Below, piece after piece: positions 8,039 through 14,030 of a stretch of DNA of 14,137 nt. Position 1 is the stretch's first letter, and each line of letters opens with the position of its first letter. Under the pieces are notes generated by a model. The model saw nothing but the letters and a program-made list of their open reading frames with translations, was not told the origin of the DNA and did not search any database. A program made the position numbers and the translations under genes. The stretch comes from Granulicatella adiacens (GTDB lineage Bacteria > Bacillota > Bacilli > Lactobacillales > Aerococcaceae): assembly GCA_018364485.1 (NCBI GenBank), contig JAGZLX010000043.1:1-14137 (forward strand), written 5' to 3'.

Positions 8039-8416
8039 ATGAAAAAATACGAAGTAGAAGTGAATGGCGAAACATTTATCGTCTCACTAAAAGAAATTTC
8101 AAATGAAGAAGCAGCACAAAAATTAGCAGCAGCAGCTCCAACTCCAGCACCTAGCGCGCCAGTGGAAGAAAAGAAAGCTGCGCCAGCACCTGCTCCAACA
8201 GGGGACGGTGAAGTGGTGCCTGCTCCAATGGCAGGGATTGTATTATCGGTCAATAAAAATGTCGGTGATGCAGTGAAAAAAGGAGATGTACTTGTGATTT
8301 TAGAAGCCATGATGATGGAAAATGAAATCCTTGCTCCGGCTGATGGTGTTGTGAAAGCAATTCATGTATCAAGTAATGAATCTGTCGAATCGAACCAACC
8401 ACTCTTAACGATTTAG
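8039..8416 (+). CDS. Biotin carboxyl carrier-type subunit lacking the acceptor lysine
   Basis: A 125-residue protein: a short N-terminal part (1-30), an Ala/Pro-rich flexible linker (about 31-58) and a C-terminal biotinyl domain (about 60-125) with PAPMAGIVLSV, VKKGDVLVILEAM and MENEILAP. In the family the domain ferries the carboxyl group from the carboxyltransferase to the membrane subunit on biotin attached to the Lys of EAMKM. Here that position reads EAMMM: residues 91-93 are three ATG codons, and Met92 (8312-8314) stands where Lys (AAG) is expected. Everything else in the domain looks normal. As written the protein should not be biotinylated. A single T/A difference separates ATG from AAG, so a point mutation or base-call error are both possible. 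The gene starts directly at the end of the gamma-like gene and ends within the oadB ribosome site. Confidence 0.88.
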   Translation: MKKYEVEVNGETFIVSLKEISNEEAAQKLAAAAPTPAPSAPVEEKKAAPAPAPTGDGEVVPAPMAGIVLSVNKNVGDAVKKGDVLVILEAMMMENEILAPADGVVKAIHVSSNESVESNQPLLTI

Positions 8417-8429
8417 GAGGCGATGGTTT

Positions 8430-9557
8430 ATGGAAGTCATTCAACAGTTGATTGAAACGAGTGGGCTCTATAACTTAACAATCCAAAATATCATTATGTT
8501 AATTATTGCCTGCGTGTTTCTATATCTAGGGATTAAACGAGGGTATGAGCCATATTTAATGGTTCCGATTGCGTTCGGGATGCTCCTTGTAAACTTACCA
8601 TTAGCAGGGTTGATGGATGCTCCTACTGAAAATGGACCTGGTGGACTCTTGTATTACTTATATCAAGGAACGAACCTTGGTATTTATCCACCGATGATTT
8701 TCCTTTGCTTAGGGGCTTCAACAGACTTTGGACCGTTACTTGCAAATCCAAAGACCATCTTGCTTGGTGGGGCAGCTCAATTCGGTATTTTCGTCGCATT
8801 CTTCCTTTCAGTAATGTGGGGGATGACACCGCAAGAAGCTGCTTCAGTAGGGATTATCGGTGGTGCGGATGGACCAACCGCCTTGTTCTTAACGACAAGA
8901 CTTGCACCGCACTTATTACCAGCAATCGCCCTAGCAGCGTACTCATACATGGCGCTTGTGCCAATTATTCAACCGCCAATTATTCGTGCGCTCACAACGA
9001 AGAAAGAACGTCTCGTGAAGATGACAGAAAACCGTAAAGTGAGTGAAACAGAAAAAATTCTTTTCCCAATCATCGTTACAATTTTTGTCAGCTTATTAGT
9101 GCCAAGTGCAACACCGTTAGTAGGATGCTTAATGCTCGGTAACTTAATTAAAGAAATTAAGGTAGTTCCAAACATTACAAAAGTTCTACAAAATGCGATG
9201 ATGTACGGAGTAACCATTATTTTAGGGTTAACAGTAGGGGCGAAAGCAACAGGGGAATTATTCTTATCAGTATCGACTCTTAAAATTACTTTACTAGGAT
9301 TAATCGCATTTGCTGGAGGAACAGCAGCTGGGGTTCTTATGGGTAAATTAATGTACAAATTATCTGGCGGTAAAATCAATCCAATGATCGGTGCTGCAGG
9401 GGTATCTGCCGTACCAATGGCCGCTCGTGTTGTACAAAAAGAAGGACAAAGAGAAGACCCAAGTAACTACTTATTAATGCACGCAATGGGACCAAACGTA
9501 GCCGGAGTTATCGGTAGTGCGATTGCTGCAGGGGTATTACTCGCATTCTTCTCATAA
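8430..9557 (+). CDS. oadB: Oxaloacetate decarboxylase beta subunit, Na+-translocating
   Basis: A 375-residue polytopic membrane protein that decarboxylates carboxybiotin and couples this to Na+ export. It carries the family hallmarks GGADGPTALFLT, AYSYMALVPIIQPPI and NPMIGAAGVSAVPMAARV, and ends in the conserved MHAMGPNVAGVIGSA stretch. Residues known to matter in Klebsiella OadB (Asp203, Tyr229, Asn373, Gly377, Ser382, Arg389) fall here at Asp147, Tyr173, Asn317, Gly321, Ser326 and Arg333, a constant offset of 56, so the ion path looks intact. The length is like the shorter GcdB/MmdB relatives. AGGAGG (8415-8420), overlapping the carrier stop, precedes the ATG by 9 bases. The TAA stop is followed directly by an in-frame TAG. 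It is the last gene of the pckA-oad operon. Related beta subunits act on glutaconyl- or methylmalonyl-CoA; the alpha subunit points to oxaloacetate. Confidence 0.93.
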   Translation: MEVIQQLIETSGLYNLTIQNIIMLIIACVFLYLGIKRGYEPYLMVPIAFGMLLVNLPLAGLMDAPTENGPGGLLYYLYQGTNLGIYPPMIFLCLGASTDFGPLLANPKTILLGGAAQFGIFVAFFLSVMWGMTPQEAASVGIIGGADGPTALFLTTRLAPHLLPAIALAAYSYMALVPIIQPPIIRALTTKKERLVKMTENRKVSETEKILFPIIVTIFVSLLVPSATPLVGCLMLGNLIKEIKVVPNITKVLQNAMMYGVTIILGLTVGAKATGELFLSVSTLKITLLGLIAFAGGTAAGVLMGKLMYKLSGGKINPMIGAAGVSAVPMAARVVQKEGQREDPSNYLLMHAMGPNVAGVIGSAIAAGVLLAFFS

Positions 9558-9579
9558 TAGAAGCACTCCTTTCAAACAA

Positions 9580-9616
9580 AAATCAGAAGAAGAGAAATCT
9601 TCTTCTGATTTTTTTT
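9580..9616 (+). terminator. Intrinsic terminator after oadB
   Basis: A 13-bp perfect stem, AAATCAGAAGAAG (9580-9592) with CTTCTTCTGATTT (9599-9611), has a 6-base loop and a run of eight T (9609-9616). It closes the pckA-oad operon and leaves only 26 bases before the comFA ATG. Confidence 0.92.
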
Positions 9617-9642
9617 GCGTAGTTAGGGGTGAGGTGAGTGAG

Positions 9643-11001
9643 ATGGAAGGAGCGGTTGGACGTATTCAAGCGGTCTATCAATCGATGCTAAAAGAGCATG
9701 AAGTTTCTACTAATGCAGTGCTAGAGGTTGGGATTACCGTGAAAAACGGGAAGAAAGAGTGCCAGTTTTGTGGGAATACGGATCCGTTGGAATTTGCAAA
9801 GGGACCTTGCCTGAATTGTGAAGGCGGTGAATGTTGGTTTTGCTTGAAGTGTATTGGGATGGGAAAGGTGAAGGCTTGTAGCGTGGTGATTGCGACTCCT
9901 GAAGAAAAGCAACCTTTTCCAAAAAGAACAGAAGCATTAGCGCACTATAAACATACTTTGAGTTCCAAACAGGCGCAGCTCTCTTTGGAGTGCTTGGATG
10001 TTGTAAAGGAAACAGGATTCCGCGAGCACCTACTCTGGGCAGTGACAGGTTCTGGGAAAACGGAGATGATTTTTGCGAGCATCGAATGGATGTTACAACA
10101 AGGAAAACGAGTCGCCGTTGCCGCACCAAGAATTGATGTGTGTGTGGAGTTAGCGCCACGTTTGAAGGAAGCTTTCCCGACAGTGGAGCAAAACGTCCTT
10201 CACTCGCAGTCGGAGGAAGGCTATAAGAGAGTGCCACTGACGATTGCGACGACGCACCAGATGCTCAGGTTCTACCGCGCGTTTGATTTGGTCGTGATTG
10301 ATGAGACGGACTCATTTCCTTATCGGGATAATGAGTTATTGATTCGTGCGGTTCATCGTGCGGTGAAAGAGGACGGTTGCCTGCTGTATTTAACGGCGAC
10401 CCCGTCCCAGACGCTAGAGAGAAGAATCAAGCGAAAAGAGTTGTCGGTATCCTTATTACCAGAGCGATATCACAAGAAACCACTAGTAGTACCAACGATG
10501 AGTTATATTGGAGACTTAGAGAAAAAACTGAAAAAGAAGAAAGTGCCAAAACCTGTGCAGCGGTTTATAGAGGAACATGTTAAAGCAGGAAAAAGATTCT
10601 TGCTGTTTGTACCACGAATTACACTTCTAGGTCCGATAGAAGTAGCACTTAGACGCCAGTTCCCAAATGCGACATTCGAGACGGTTAGTTCTAGAGAAGT
10701 GTATCGGCAAGAAAGAATCGCGAAGATGAGAGCAGGAGAGCTCGATTTTCTAGTGACAACAACGATTCTAGAACGAGGAGTGACTTTTCCAGGCGTCGAT
10801 GTTTGTGTCGTCAATGCGCACGAAGAGGAATTCTCAAGAGAAGTACTCGTGCAAATCGCAGGACGTGTTGGACGGACCGCAGAATGCCCAACAGGAGAAG
10901 TTGTGTATTTTCATAATGGTAAAACAAAGGCGATGGTCCAAGCGGTCAGGGAAATCGAAGACTTAAATCGACAAGCGCTTCTTGGGAGGGAAGGTAAATG
11001 A
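9643..11001 (+). CDS. comFA: Competence protein ComFA, DNA-uptake helicase/ATPase
   Basis: A 452-residue superfamily 2 helicase-like ATPase that helps drive transforming DNA across the membrane, on the cytoplasmic side. A cysteine-rich zinc module comes first: Cys40, Cys43, Cys56, Cys59, Cys64, Cys67, Cys70 and Cys79, including WFCLKCIGMGKV. The helicase core follows: Walker A TGSGKT (135-140), Walker B/motif II DETD (220-223; most relatives have DEVD), motif III LTATPS, motif V RGVTFPGVDV and motif VI QIAGRVGRT. I chose the ATG at 9643, with GAGGTGA 5 bases before it. The open frame extends upstream into oadB and across the terminator, but that part reads as non-coding. GTG 9634 is a possible alternative. 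It overlaps comFC by ATGA. No clear promoter is visible; see findings. Confidence 0.93.
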   Translation: MEGAVGRIQAVYQSMLKEHEVSTNAVLEVGITVKNGKKECQFCGNTDPLEFAKGPCLNCEGGECWFCLKCIGMGKVKACSVVIATPEEKQPFPKRTEALAHYKHTLSSKQAQLSLECLDVVKETGFREHLLWAVTGSGKTEMIFASIEWMLQQGKRVAVAAPRIDVCVELAPRLKEAFPTVEQNVLHSQSEEGYKRVPLTIATTHQMLRFYRAFDLVVIDETDSFPYRDNELLIRAVHRAVKEDGCLLYLTATPSQTLERRIKRKELSVSLLPERYHKKPLVVPTMSYIGDLEKKLKKKKVPKPVQRFIEEHVKAGKRFLLFVPRITLLGPIEVALRRQFPNATFETVSSREVYRQERIAKMRAGELDFLVTTTILERGVTFPGVDVCVVNAHEEEFSREVLVQIAGRVGRTAECPTGEVVYFHNGKTKAMVQAVREIEDLNRQALLGREGK

Positions 11002-11678
11002 AATGTCTATGGTGCGGGGAAGAAGTTGAACGAGCTCAGCCGATACTCTCGTTTATACTGGGAGCAAACAGAAAGTGCATCTGCGTTAATTGTGAGCATC
11101 CGTTTATGGAATTAAAACAGCATCCAACTTGCCTAGAGTGTGGACGGCTTCTTTCTAAAGTGGGAGTCTGCCCGGATTGTCAAAAATGGCATCAAGTAAA
11201 AGAAGCAGTACTTTTAAAGAATACGGCCTTATATGCTTATGACGAGGCGGGGCGGAAGTTTATGGAGTTATTCAAATTTGTGGGAGATACAAGAGTGATG
11301 ACGTTGGTGATAAAGGAATTAAGAGAAGAGTTGCTTAAGTATCAAAAGAGAGGCTTCGTTCTTTGTCCATTGCCTTCATCCAGTACGAGTCTAAAAAAGA
11401 GAGAATTCGAGACGATTCCAACTTTACTGGAAGAATGCCGTGTGCCTACCGTTTCGCTTTTAGAACATTTTGGCAGCGGTAAGAAGCAATCGGAGAAGAA
11501 AAGGCAGGAGCGTCTGCAACTAAAACAACCTTTTAAGATAAGAGAGGGAGTCGTGATTCCAACAAAGGTCTTGTTAGTAGATGATGTTTATACGACAGGC
11601 GCAACGTTACATATGGCCGCAAAAGCATTAACGGAAATGGGTGTTGAAGAAGTGGAATCTCTGACATTATTTAGATAA
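10998..11678 (+). CDS. comFC: Competence protein ComFC, phosphoribosyltransferase-like
   Basis: A 226-residue partner of ComFA needed for DNA uptake in naturally competent Firmicutes. The N-terminal third holds four cysteine groups (Cys3/Cys6, Cys27/Cys29/Cys32, Cys45/Cys48, Cys58/Cys61), likely zinc ribbons. The C-terminal type I phosphoribosyltransferase fold has the PRPP-binding signature VLLVDDVYTTGAT, with Asp195/Asp196 and TTGAT at 199-203, and an upstream PLPSSSTSLKKREF stretch. The ATG overlaps the comFA TGA, and GGGAGGGAAGG just inside comFA acts as ribosome site. Length and layout are normal for ComFC/GntX-type proteins. Expression would follow comFA in one transcript that ends near 11763. 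Confidence 0.92.
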   Translation: MKCLWCGEEVERAQPILSFILGANRKCICVNCEHPFMELKQHPTCLECGRLLSKVGVCPDCQKWHQVKEAVLLKNTALYAYDEAGRKFMELFKFVGDTRVMTLVIKELREELLKYQKRGFVLCPLPSSSTSLKKREFETIPTLLEECRVPTVSLLEHFGSGKKQSEKKRQERLQLKQPFKIREGVVIPTKVLLVDDVYTTGATLHMAAKALTEMGVEEVESLTLFR

Positions 11679-11682
11679 AAAG

Positions 11683-11716
11683 TGTATCATGCATGATACG
11701 TATCATGCATGATACA
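11683..11716. repeat. Two back-to-back copies of a perfect 16-bp palindrome
   Basis: GTATCATGCATGATAC occurs at 11684-11699 and again at 11700-11715 with no gap. Each copy is its own reverse complement. With flanking T11683 and A11716 the whole 34 bases form one larger perfect palindrome. It lies 5 bases after the comFC stop, between convergent genes. It could be a tandem operator, a cruciform or long hairpin in RNA, or a local duplication of a terminator-like element. I do not recognise the motif. Confidence 0.9.
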
Positions 11717-11729
11717 AAACAAATCGATA

Positions 11730-11763
11730 AAATAGCCCAAGCAGATTTCTGCTTGGGCTATTT
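11730..11763. terminator. Bidirectional terminator between comFC and gldA
   Basis: A 16-bp perfect stem, AAATAGCCCAAGCAGA (11730-11745) with TCTGCTTGGGCTATTT (11748-11763), sits between convergent genes. The T-runs outside the stem are short: TTT on the + side and TTTT on the - side. It probably serves both comFC and gldA, being 18 bases beyond the gldA stop. The neighbouring palindrome may assist. Confidence 0.82.
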
Positions 11764-11781
11764 GAGTGGATTTAGTTATTT

Positions 11782-12876
11782 TTAAAATCTTGTAGTGACA
11801 TATTGGTCAAGAGCAAGTAGTGCATTTGCCACATCTTCGGCAGTATAGTCAACAACCATTTGATGGATGGTTTCGCCTTCTTGTGTTGCAAGGGCTCCAA
11901 TCTTGAGTAAGTCTTCATATGGTACAGAATCCAATTTTACTTCTTTCAGCGTAGTAGGTAAGCCAAGCGCTTTGTAGAAAGTGATATATTTGTCGAGTTC
12001 TTCTTTTGGACGATTTTCTAACAATAGTTGTGTCAATGTACCGTAAGCTACTTTTTCACCGTGAGTAAGAGTATGGATGTCTCCATGAATCGCTGTGAAT
12101 CCGTTATGGATGGCGTGAGCTGCTGCTAATCCAGCTGATTCAAAACCGATACCGCTGAGTAATGTGTTCGCTTCTACAACAGCTTCTAAAGCAGGAGTAA
12201 CTACTTTGGCGTTTGCTGCGGCAACGGCTTGTAGACCATTTTCGAATAAAGTGCTTTCGCAGACACGAGCGATGGCTTCTGCAGCAATCGTTGGCACTTG
12301 ACCGACCATTGTGCTTCCTTGTGCTTCGATGACTGCACGAGCCTCCACCCAAGTAGCTAGCGCATCGGCAATTCCTGAGATTAATAAACGAACAGGAGCA
12401 TTGGCAATGACTTTTGTATCGACTAATACTAGATCTGGGTTTTTCTTGTAGAAACGATAGCGTTCAAACACGCCTTCTGCTGAGTAGATAACAGAGAGGG
12501 CAGAAGTTGGAGCGTCAGTTGAAGCAATTGTTGGTAAAATCGCTACCGGACAATTAGAATCATCCGCAATCGCTTTGGCTGTATCGATCGATTTACCACC
12601 ACCTAAGCCGATGACTACGTTTAGTTGATGCTCCTTCACAACTTCAGCAACGCGGCGAACTTCGTCGTTGGTTGCTTCACCATGGAAGATTTCACGATGA
12701 ACAAACGCGCCGGCTTTCACGAGATTTTCTTCCAGTTCTTTACCGACTAAATCATAAACGATAGGGTCGCAAAGGAGGAGAAGACGATCTCCAAGGGCCA
12801 AAACGTGAGAAAGACCAGTTTTAAGAACATCTTTCCCTTGAACATAACGAGACGGACTAGCAAATACTTTTTCCAT
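11782..12876 (-). CDS. gldA: Glycerol dehydrogenase (NAD-dependent)
   Basis: A 364-residue cytoplasmic enzyme of the iron-type alcohol dehydrogenase superfamily that oxidises glycerol to dihydroxyacetone with NAD+. The dinucleotide loop GLGGGKSIDTAKA spans residues 90-102, followed by PTIASTDAPTS. The metal ligands are Asp171 (GIADALATWVEA), His254 (AAHAIHNGF) and His272 (LTHGEKVAYGTL). These align with Bacillus GldA Asp173, His256 and His274 at a constant offset of two. I chose the ATG at 12876 because AAAGGAG (minus strand, 12891-12885) lies 8 bases before it. The ATG two codons upstream would leave only 2 bases. It is read convergently toward comFC from its own strong, cre-containing promoter. 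No dihydroxyacetone kinase or glycerol transporter is adjacent, so the physiological substrate could be another small alcohol. Confidence 0.93.
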   Translation of the reverse strand: MEKVFASPSRYVQGKDVLKTGLSHVLALGDRLLLLCDPIVYDLVGKELEENLVKAGAFVHREIFHGEATNDEVRRVAEVVKEHQLNVVIGLGGGKSIDTAKAIADDSNCPVAILPTIASTDAPTSALSVIYSAEGVFERYRFYKKNPDLVLVDTKVIANAPVRLLISGIADALATWVEARAVIEAQGSTMVGQVPTIAAEAIARVCESTLFENGLQAVAAANAKVVTPALEAVVEANTLLSGIGFESAGLAAAHAIHNGFTAIHGDIHTLTHGEKVAYGTLTQLLLENRPKEELDKYITFYKALGLPTTLKEVKLDSVPYEDLLKIGALATQEGETIHQMVVDYTAEDVANALLALDQYVTTRF

Positions 12877-12910
12877 AATCATAACTCCTTTATAATTTGT
12901 TTACCATTTC

Positions 12911-12939
12911 ACTATATCGTTGAAAACGATTTCTGTCAA
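12911..12939 (-). promoter_or_regulatory. gldA promoter
   Basis: On the minus strand a consensus -35 TTGACA (12939-12934) is followed by a 17-base spacer and a -10 TATAGT (12916-12911). This is the best promoter in the window by consensus. Transcription would begin about 28 bases before the chosen gldA start. Confidence 0.88.
12921..12934 (+). promoter_or_regulatory. CcpA operator (cre) in the gldA promoter
   Basis: TGAAAACGATTTCT matches the cre consensus TGWAARCGYTWNCW at 13 of 14 positions, with A in place of Y at position 9. It fills most of the spacer between the gldA -35 and -10. CcpA binding there would repress transcription when a preferred sugar is present. The protein bound is inferred. 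Confidence 0.75.
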
Positions 12940-13157
12940 TGGAGATTCTGTGCTGTTTTAACTAGGAATCTAAGACTTTCTAGAAAAGGGACAATTATTA
13001 CTGGGGATGAGGAGATTTTTGGGATAGGGGATTCTTGTTGGGAATGATTCTAATCTTCAATGGTGTATGATTTTTCATCTCATGAAAACAAAATATCGGC
13101 AAAGAAAAGTCCTCAAAAATACCGTTTTTCCTTAACAATTCTTAATGAAAGAATTCT
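12940..13157. other. Intergenic spacer with no recognised gene
   Basis: This is the middle of the 410-base gldA-hpf spacer. It is AT-rich, has no ORF with a plausible start and ribosome site, and no RNA gene that I recognise. Weak inverted repeats occur: AGATTC (12943-12948) with GAATCT (12966-12971), and AATTCTT (13137-13143) with AAGAATT (13149-13155). The latter lies just upstream of the hpf cre-like site. Confidence 0.6.
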
Positions 13158-13195
13158 TGAAAACGGTTGTAAAAGCCCTGTGCATGCTTTATAAT
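13158..13195 (+). promoter_or_regulatory. hpf promoter with cre-like site over the -35
   Basis: A -35 TTGTAA (13167-13172), a 17-base spacer and a consensus -10 TATAAT (13190-13195) give a start near 13202. TGAAAACGGTTGTA (13158-13171) overlaps the -35 and matches the cre consensus at 12 of 14 positions. Control by CcpA would fit a ribosome-hibernation gene that switches on when sugar runs out. Confidence 0.7.
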
Positions 13196-13223
13196 AAAAC
13201 TATAGAAATCAAACGAAGCAATT

Positions 13224-13270
13224 CCTAAGAGTGGTCCTTAGGGTATTTCTTCAAATCTGGTTTTCCAGAT
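13224..13270 (+). promoter_or_regulatory. Two stem-loops in the hpf mRNA leader
   Basis: CCTAAG (13224-13229) pairs with CTTAGG (13237-13242) over a 7-base loop. ATCTGG (13255-13260) pairs with CCAGAT (13265-13270) over a TTTT loop. The second ends one base before the AAAGGGGAG ribosome site and contains the in-frame ATG 13269. Neither is followed by a T-run, so they are unlikely to be terminators. They may affect mRNA stability or translation. Confidence 0.5.
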
Positions 13271-13286
13271 GAAAGGGGAGAGTATT

Positions 13287-13829
13287 ATGTTTAAATATAA
13301 TATCCGTGGAGAAAATATTGAGGTCACAGAAGCGATTCGTCAATACGCAGAAAAGAAAATTAGCAAATTAGAAAAATACTTTACTGACGTTGCTAATGCG
13401 ACTGTATATGTCAACTTGAAAGTCTACGCTGAAAAGACTGCAAAAGTTGAAGTTACGATCCCACTTCCTTATTTAGTTCTACGTGCCGAGGAAACTTCAA
13501 TTGATTTATATGGAAGTATTGACTTGGTAGTCGATAAACTTGAAAGACAAGTTCGTAAACATAAAACAAAAATCAATCGTAAATCTCGCGAAAAAGGATT
13601 CGATGTTGTGTTACCACCACTTCCAGAAATGCCTGAAGAGGAGGAAACAGGATTAGAAATCGTTCGTACAAAACGAATTGATTTGAAACCAATGGATAGC
13701 GAAGAAGCTGTTCTTCAAATGAACATGTTAGGACATAACTTCTTTATCTACCAAGATGCTGAAACGAACGAAACAAACATTGTTTATCGTCGTAAAGATG
13801 GAAAATATGGTTTGATTGAAACAAATTAA
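13287..13829 (+). CDS. hpf: Ribosome hibernation-promoting factor, long form
   Basis: A 180-residue protein that binds the 30S decoding region in stationary phase and joins two 70S ribosomes into inactive 100S dimers. The N-terminal ribosome-binding domain (about 1-100) begins MFKYNIRGENIEVT and has the basic stretch RQVRKHKTKINRKSR. An acidic linker (PEMPEEEETG, about 112-121) leads to the C-terminal dimerisation domain (about 124-180: EIVRTKRIDLKPMDSEEAV to YRRKDGKYGLI). This two-domain layout is the long HPF of most Firmicutes. I chose ATG 13287 because AAAGGGGAG (13272-13280) precedes it by 6 bases and the product starts like its relatives. The ATG at 13269 lies upstream of that site. It is monocistronic: own promoter, leader hairpins and terminator. 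Confidence 0.95.
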   Translation: MFKYNIRGENIEVTEAIRQYAEKKISKLEKYFTDVANATVYVNLKVYAEKTAKVEVTIPLPYLVLRAEETSIDLYGSIDLVVDKLERQVRKHKTKINRKSREKGFDVVLPPLPEMPEEEETGLEIVRTKRIDLKPMDSEEAVLQMNMLGHNFFIYQDAETNETNIVYRRKDGKYGLIETN

Positions 13830-13838
13830 TAAAATTTT

Positions 13839-13865
13839 AGGTGGCTTGAAAAAGCCACCTTTTTT
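13839..13865 (+). terminator. Intrinsic terminator after hpf
   Basis: AGGTGGCTT (13839-13847) pairs perfectly with AAGCCACCT (13852-13860) over a GAAA tetraloop, followed by a run of T to 13865. It starts 9 bases after the hpf stop. Confidence 0.94.
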
Positions 13866-13979
13866 GTTGTGAATAGAAATGGTACTGATTGTCGCGACAG
13901 AAAACGGAGTTAAAGCATTAATAACTTTCCGTTTGGATAGGAAATTGGGTTTCTTTGACGTAAAATTATAAAAAAATCG
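13866..13979. other. Gap between two terminators, no gene recognised
   Basis: No plausible coding frame lies here. The stretch holds a 10-bp palindrome TGTCGCGACA (13890-13899). It also has a longer imperfect stem in which AAACGGAGTTA (starting near 13902) pairs with TAACTTTCCGTTT (ending near 13934) with a two-base bulge. Because a second terminator follows, a small RNA is conceivable, but I see no convincing promoter for it. Confidence 0.4.
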
Positions 13980-14008
13980 GGTGACTTTGAAAAAAGTCGT
14001 CTTTTTTT
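13980..14008 (+). terminator. Second terminator-like hairpin downstream of hpf
   Basis: GGTGACTTT (13980-13988) pairs with AAAGTCGTC (13993-14001) using two G-T wobbles, with a GAAA loop and seven T (14002-14008). Its layout closely resembles the hpf terminator 140 bases upstream, which suggests duplication of the element or a second short transcript. Confidence 0.75.
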
Positions 14009-14030
14009 GCTTTCTTAATTAGCTAAACAA

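Noticed and set aside
9517..9642. Upstream extension of the comFA reading frame into oadB and across its terminator
   Set aside because: The first 42 codons are out of frame with oadB, cross a strong terminator, and read as low-quality protein. A ribosome site sits just before the ATG at 9643.
9734..10237. 167-codon open frame on the minus strand inside comFA
   Set aside because: It is a shadow of an intact + strand gene, with no ribosome site or recognisable domain.
12805..13047. 80-codon + strand frame across the gldA start and promoter
   Set aside because: It runs antisense through the gldA start and its near-consensus promoter, has no ribosome site, and resembles no protein.
13269..13286. 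Upstream ATG for hpf adding six residues
   Set aside because: It lies inside a leader hairpin and before the AAAGGGGAG site; the ATG at 13287 gives the normal family N-terminus.
13890..13899. Palindrome TGTCGCGACA downstream of hpf as an operator
   Set aside because: It is only 10 bp, lies after the hpf terminator and near no promoter. It is noted in the interval entry but not claimed as a site.
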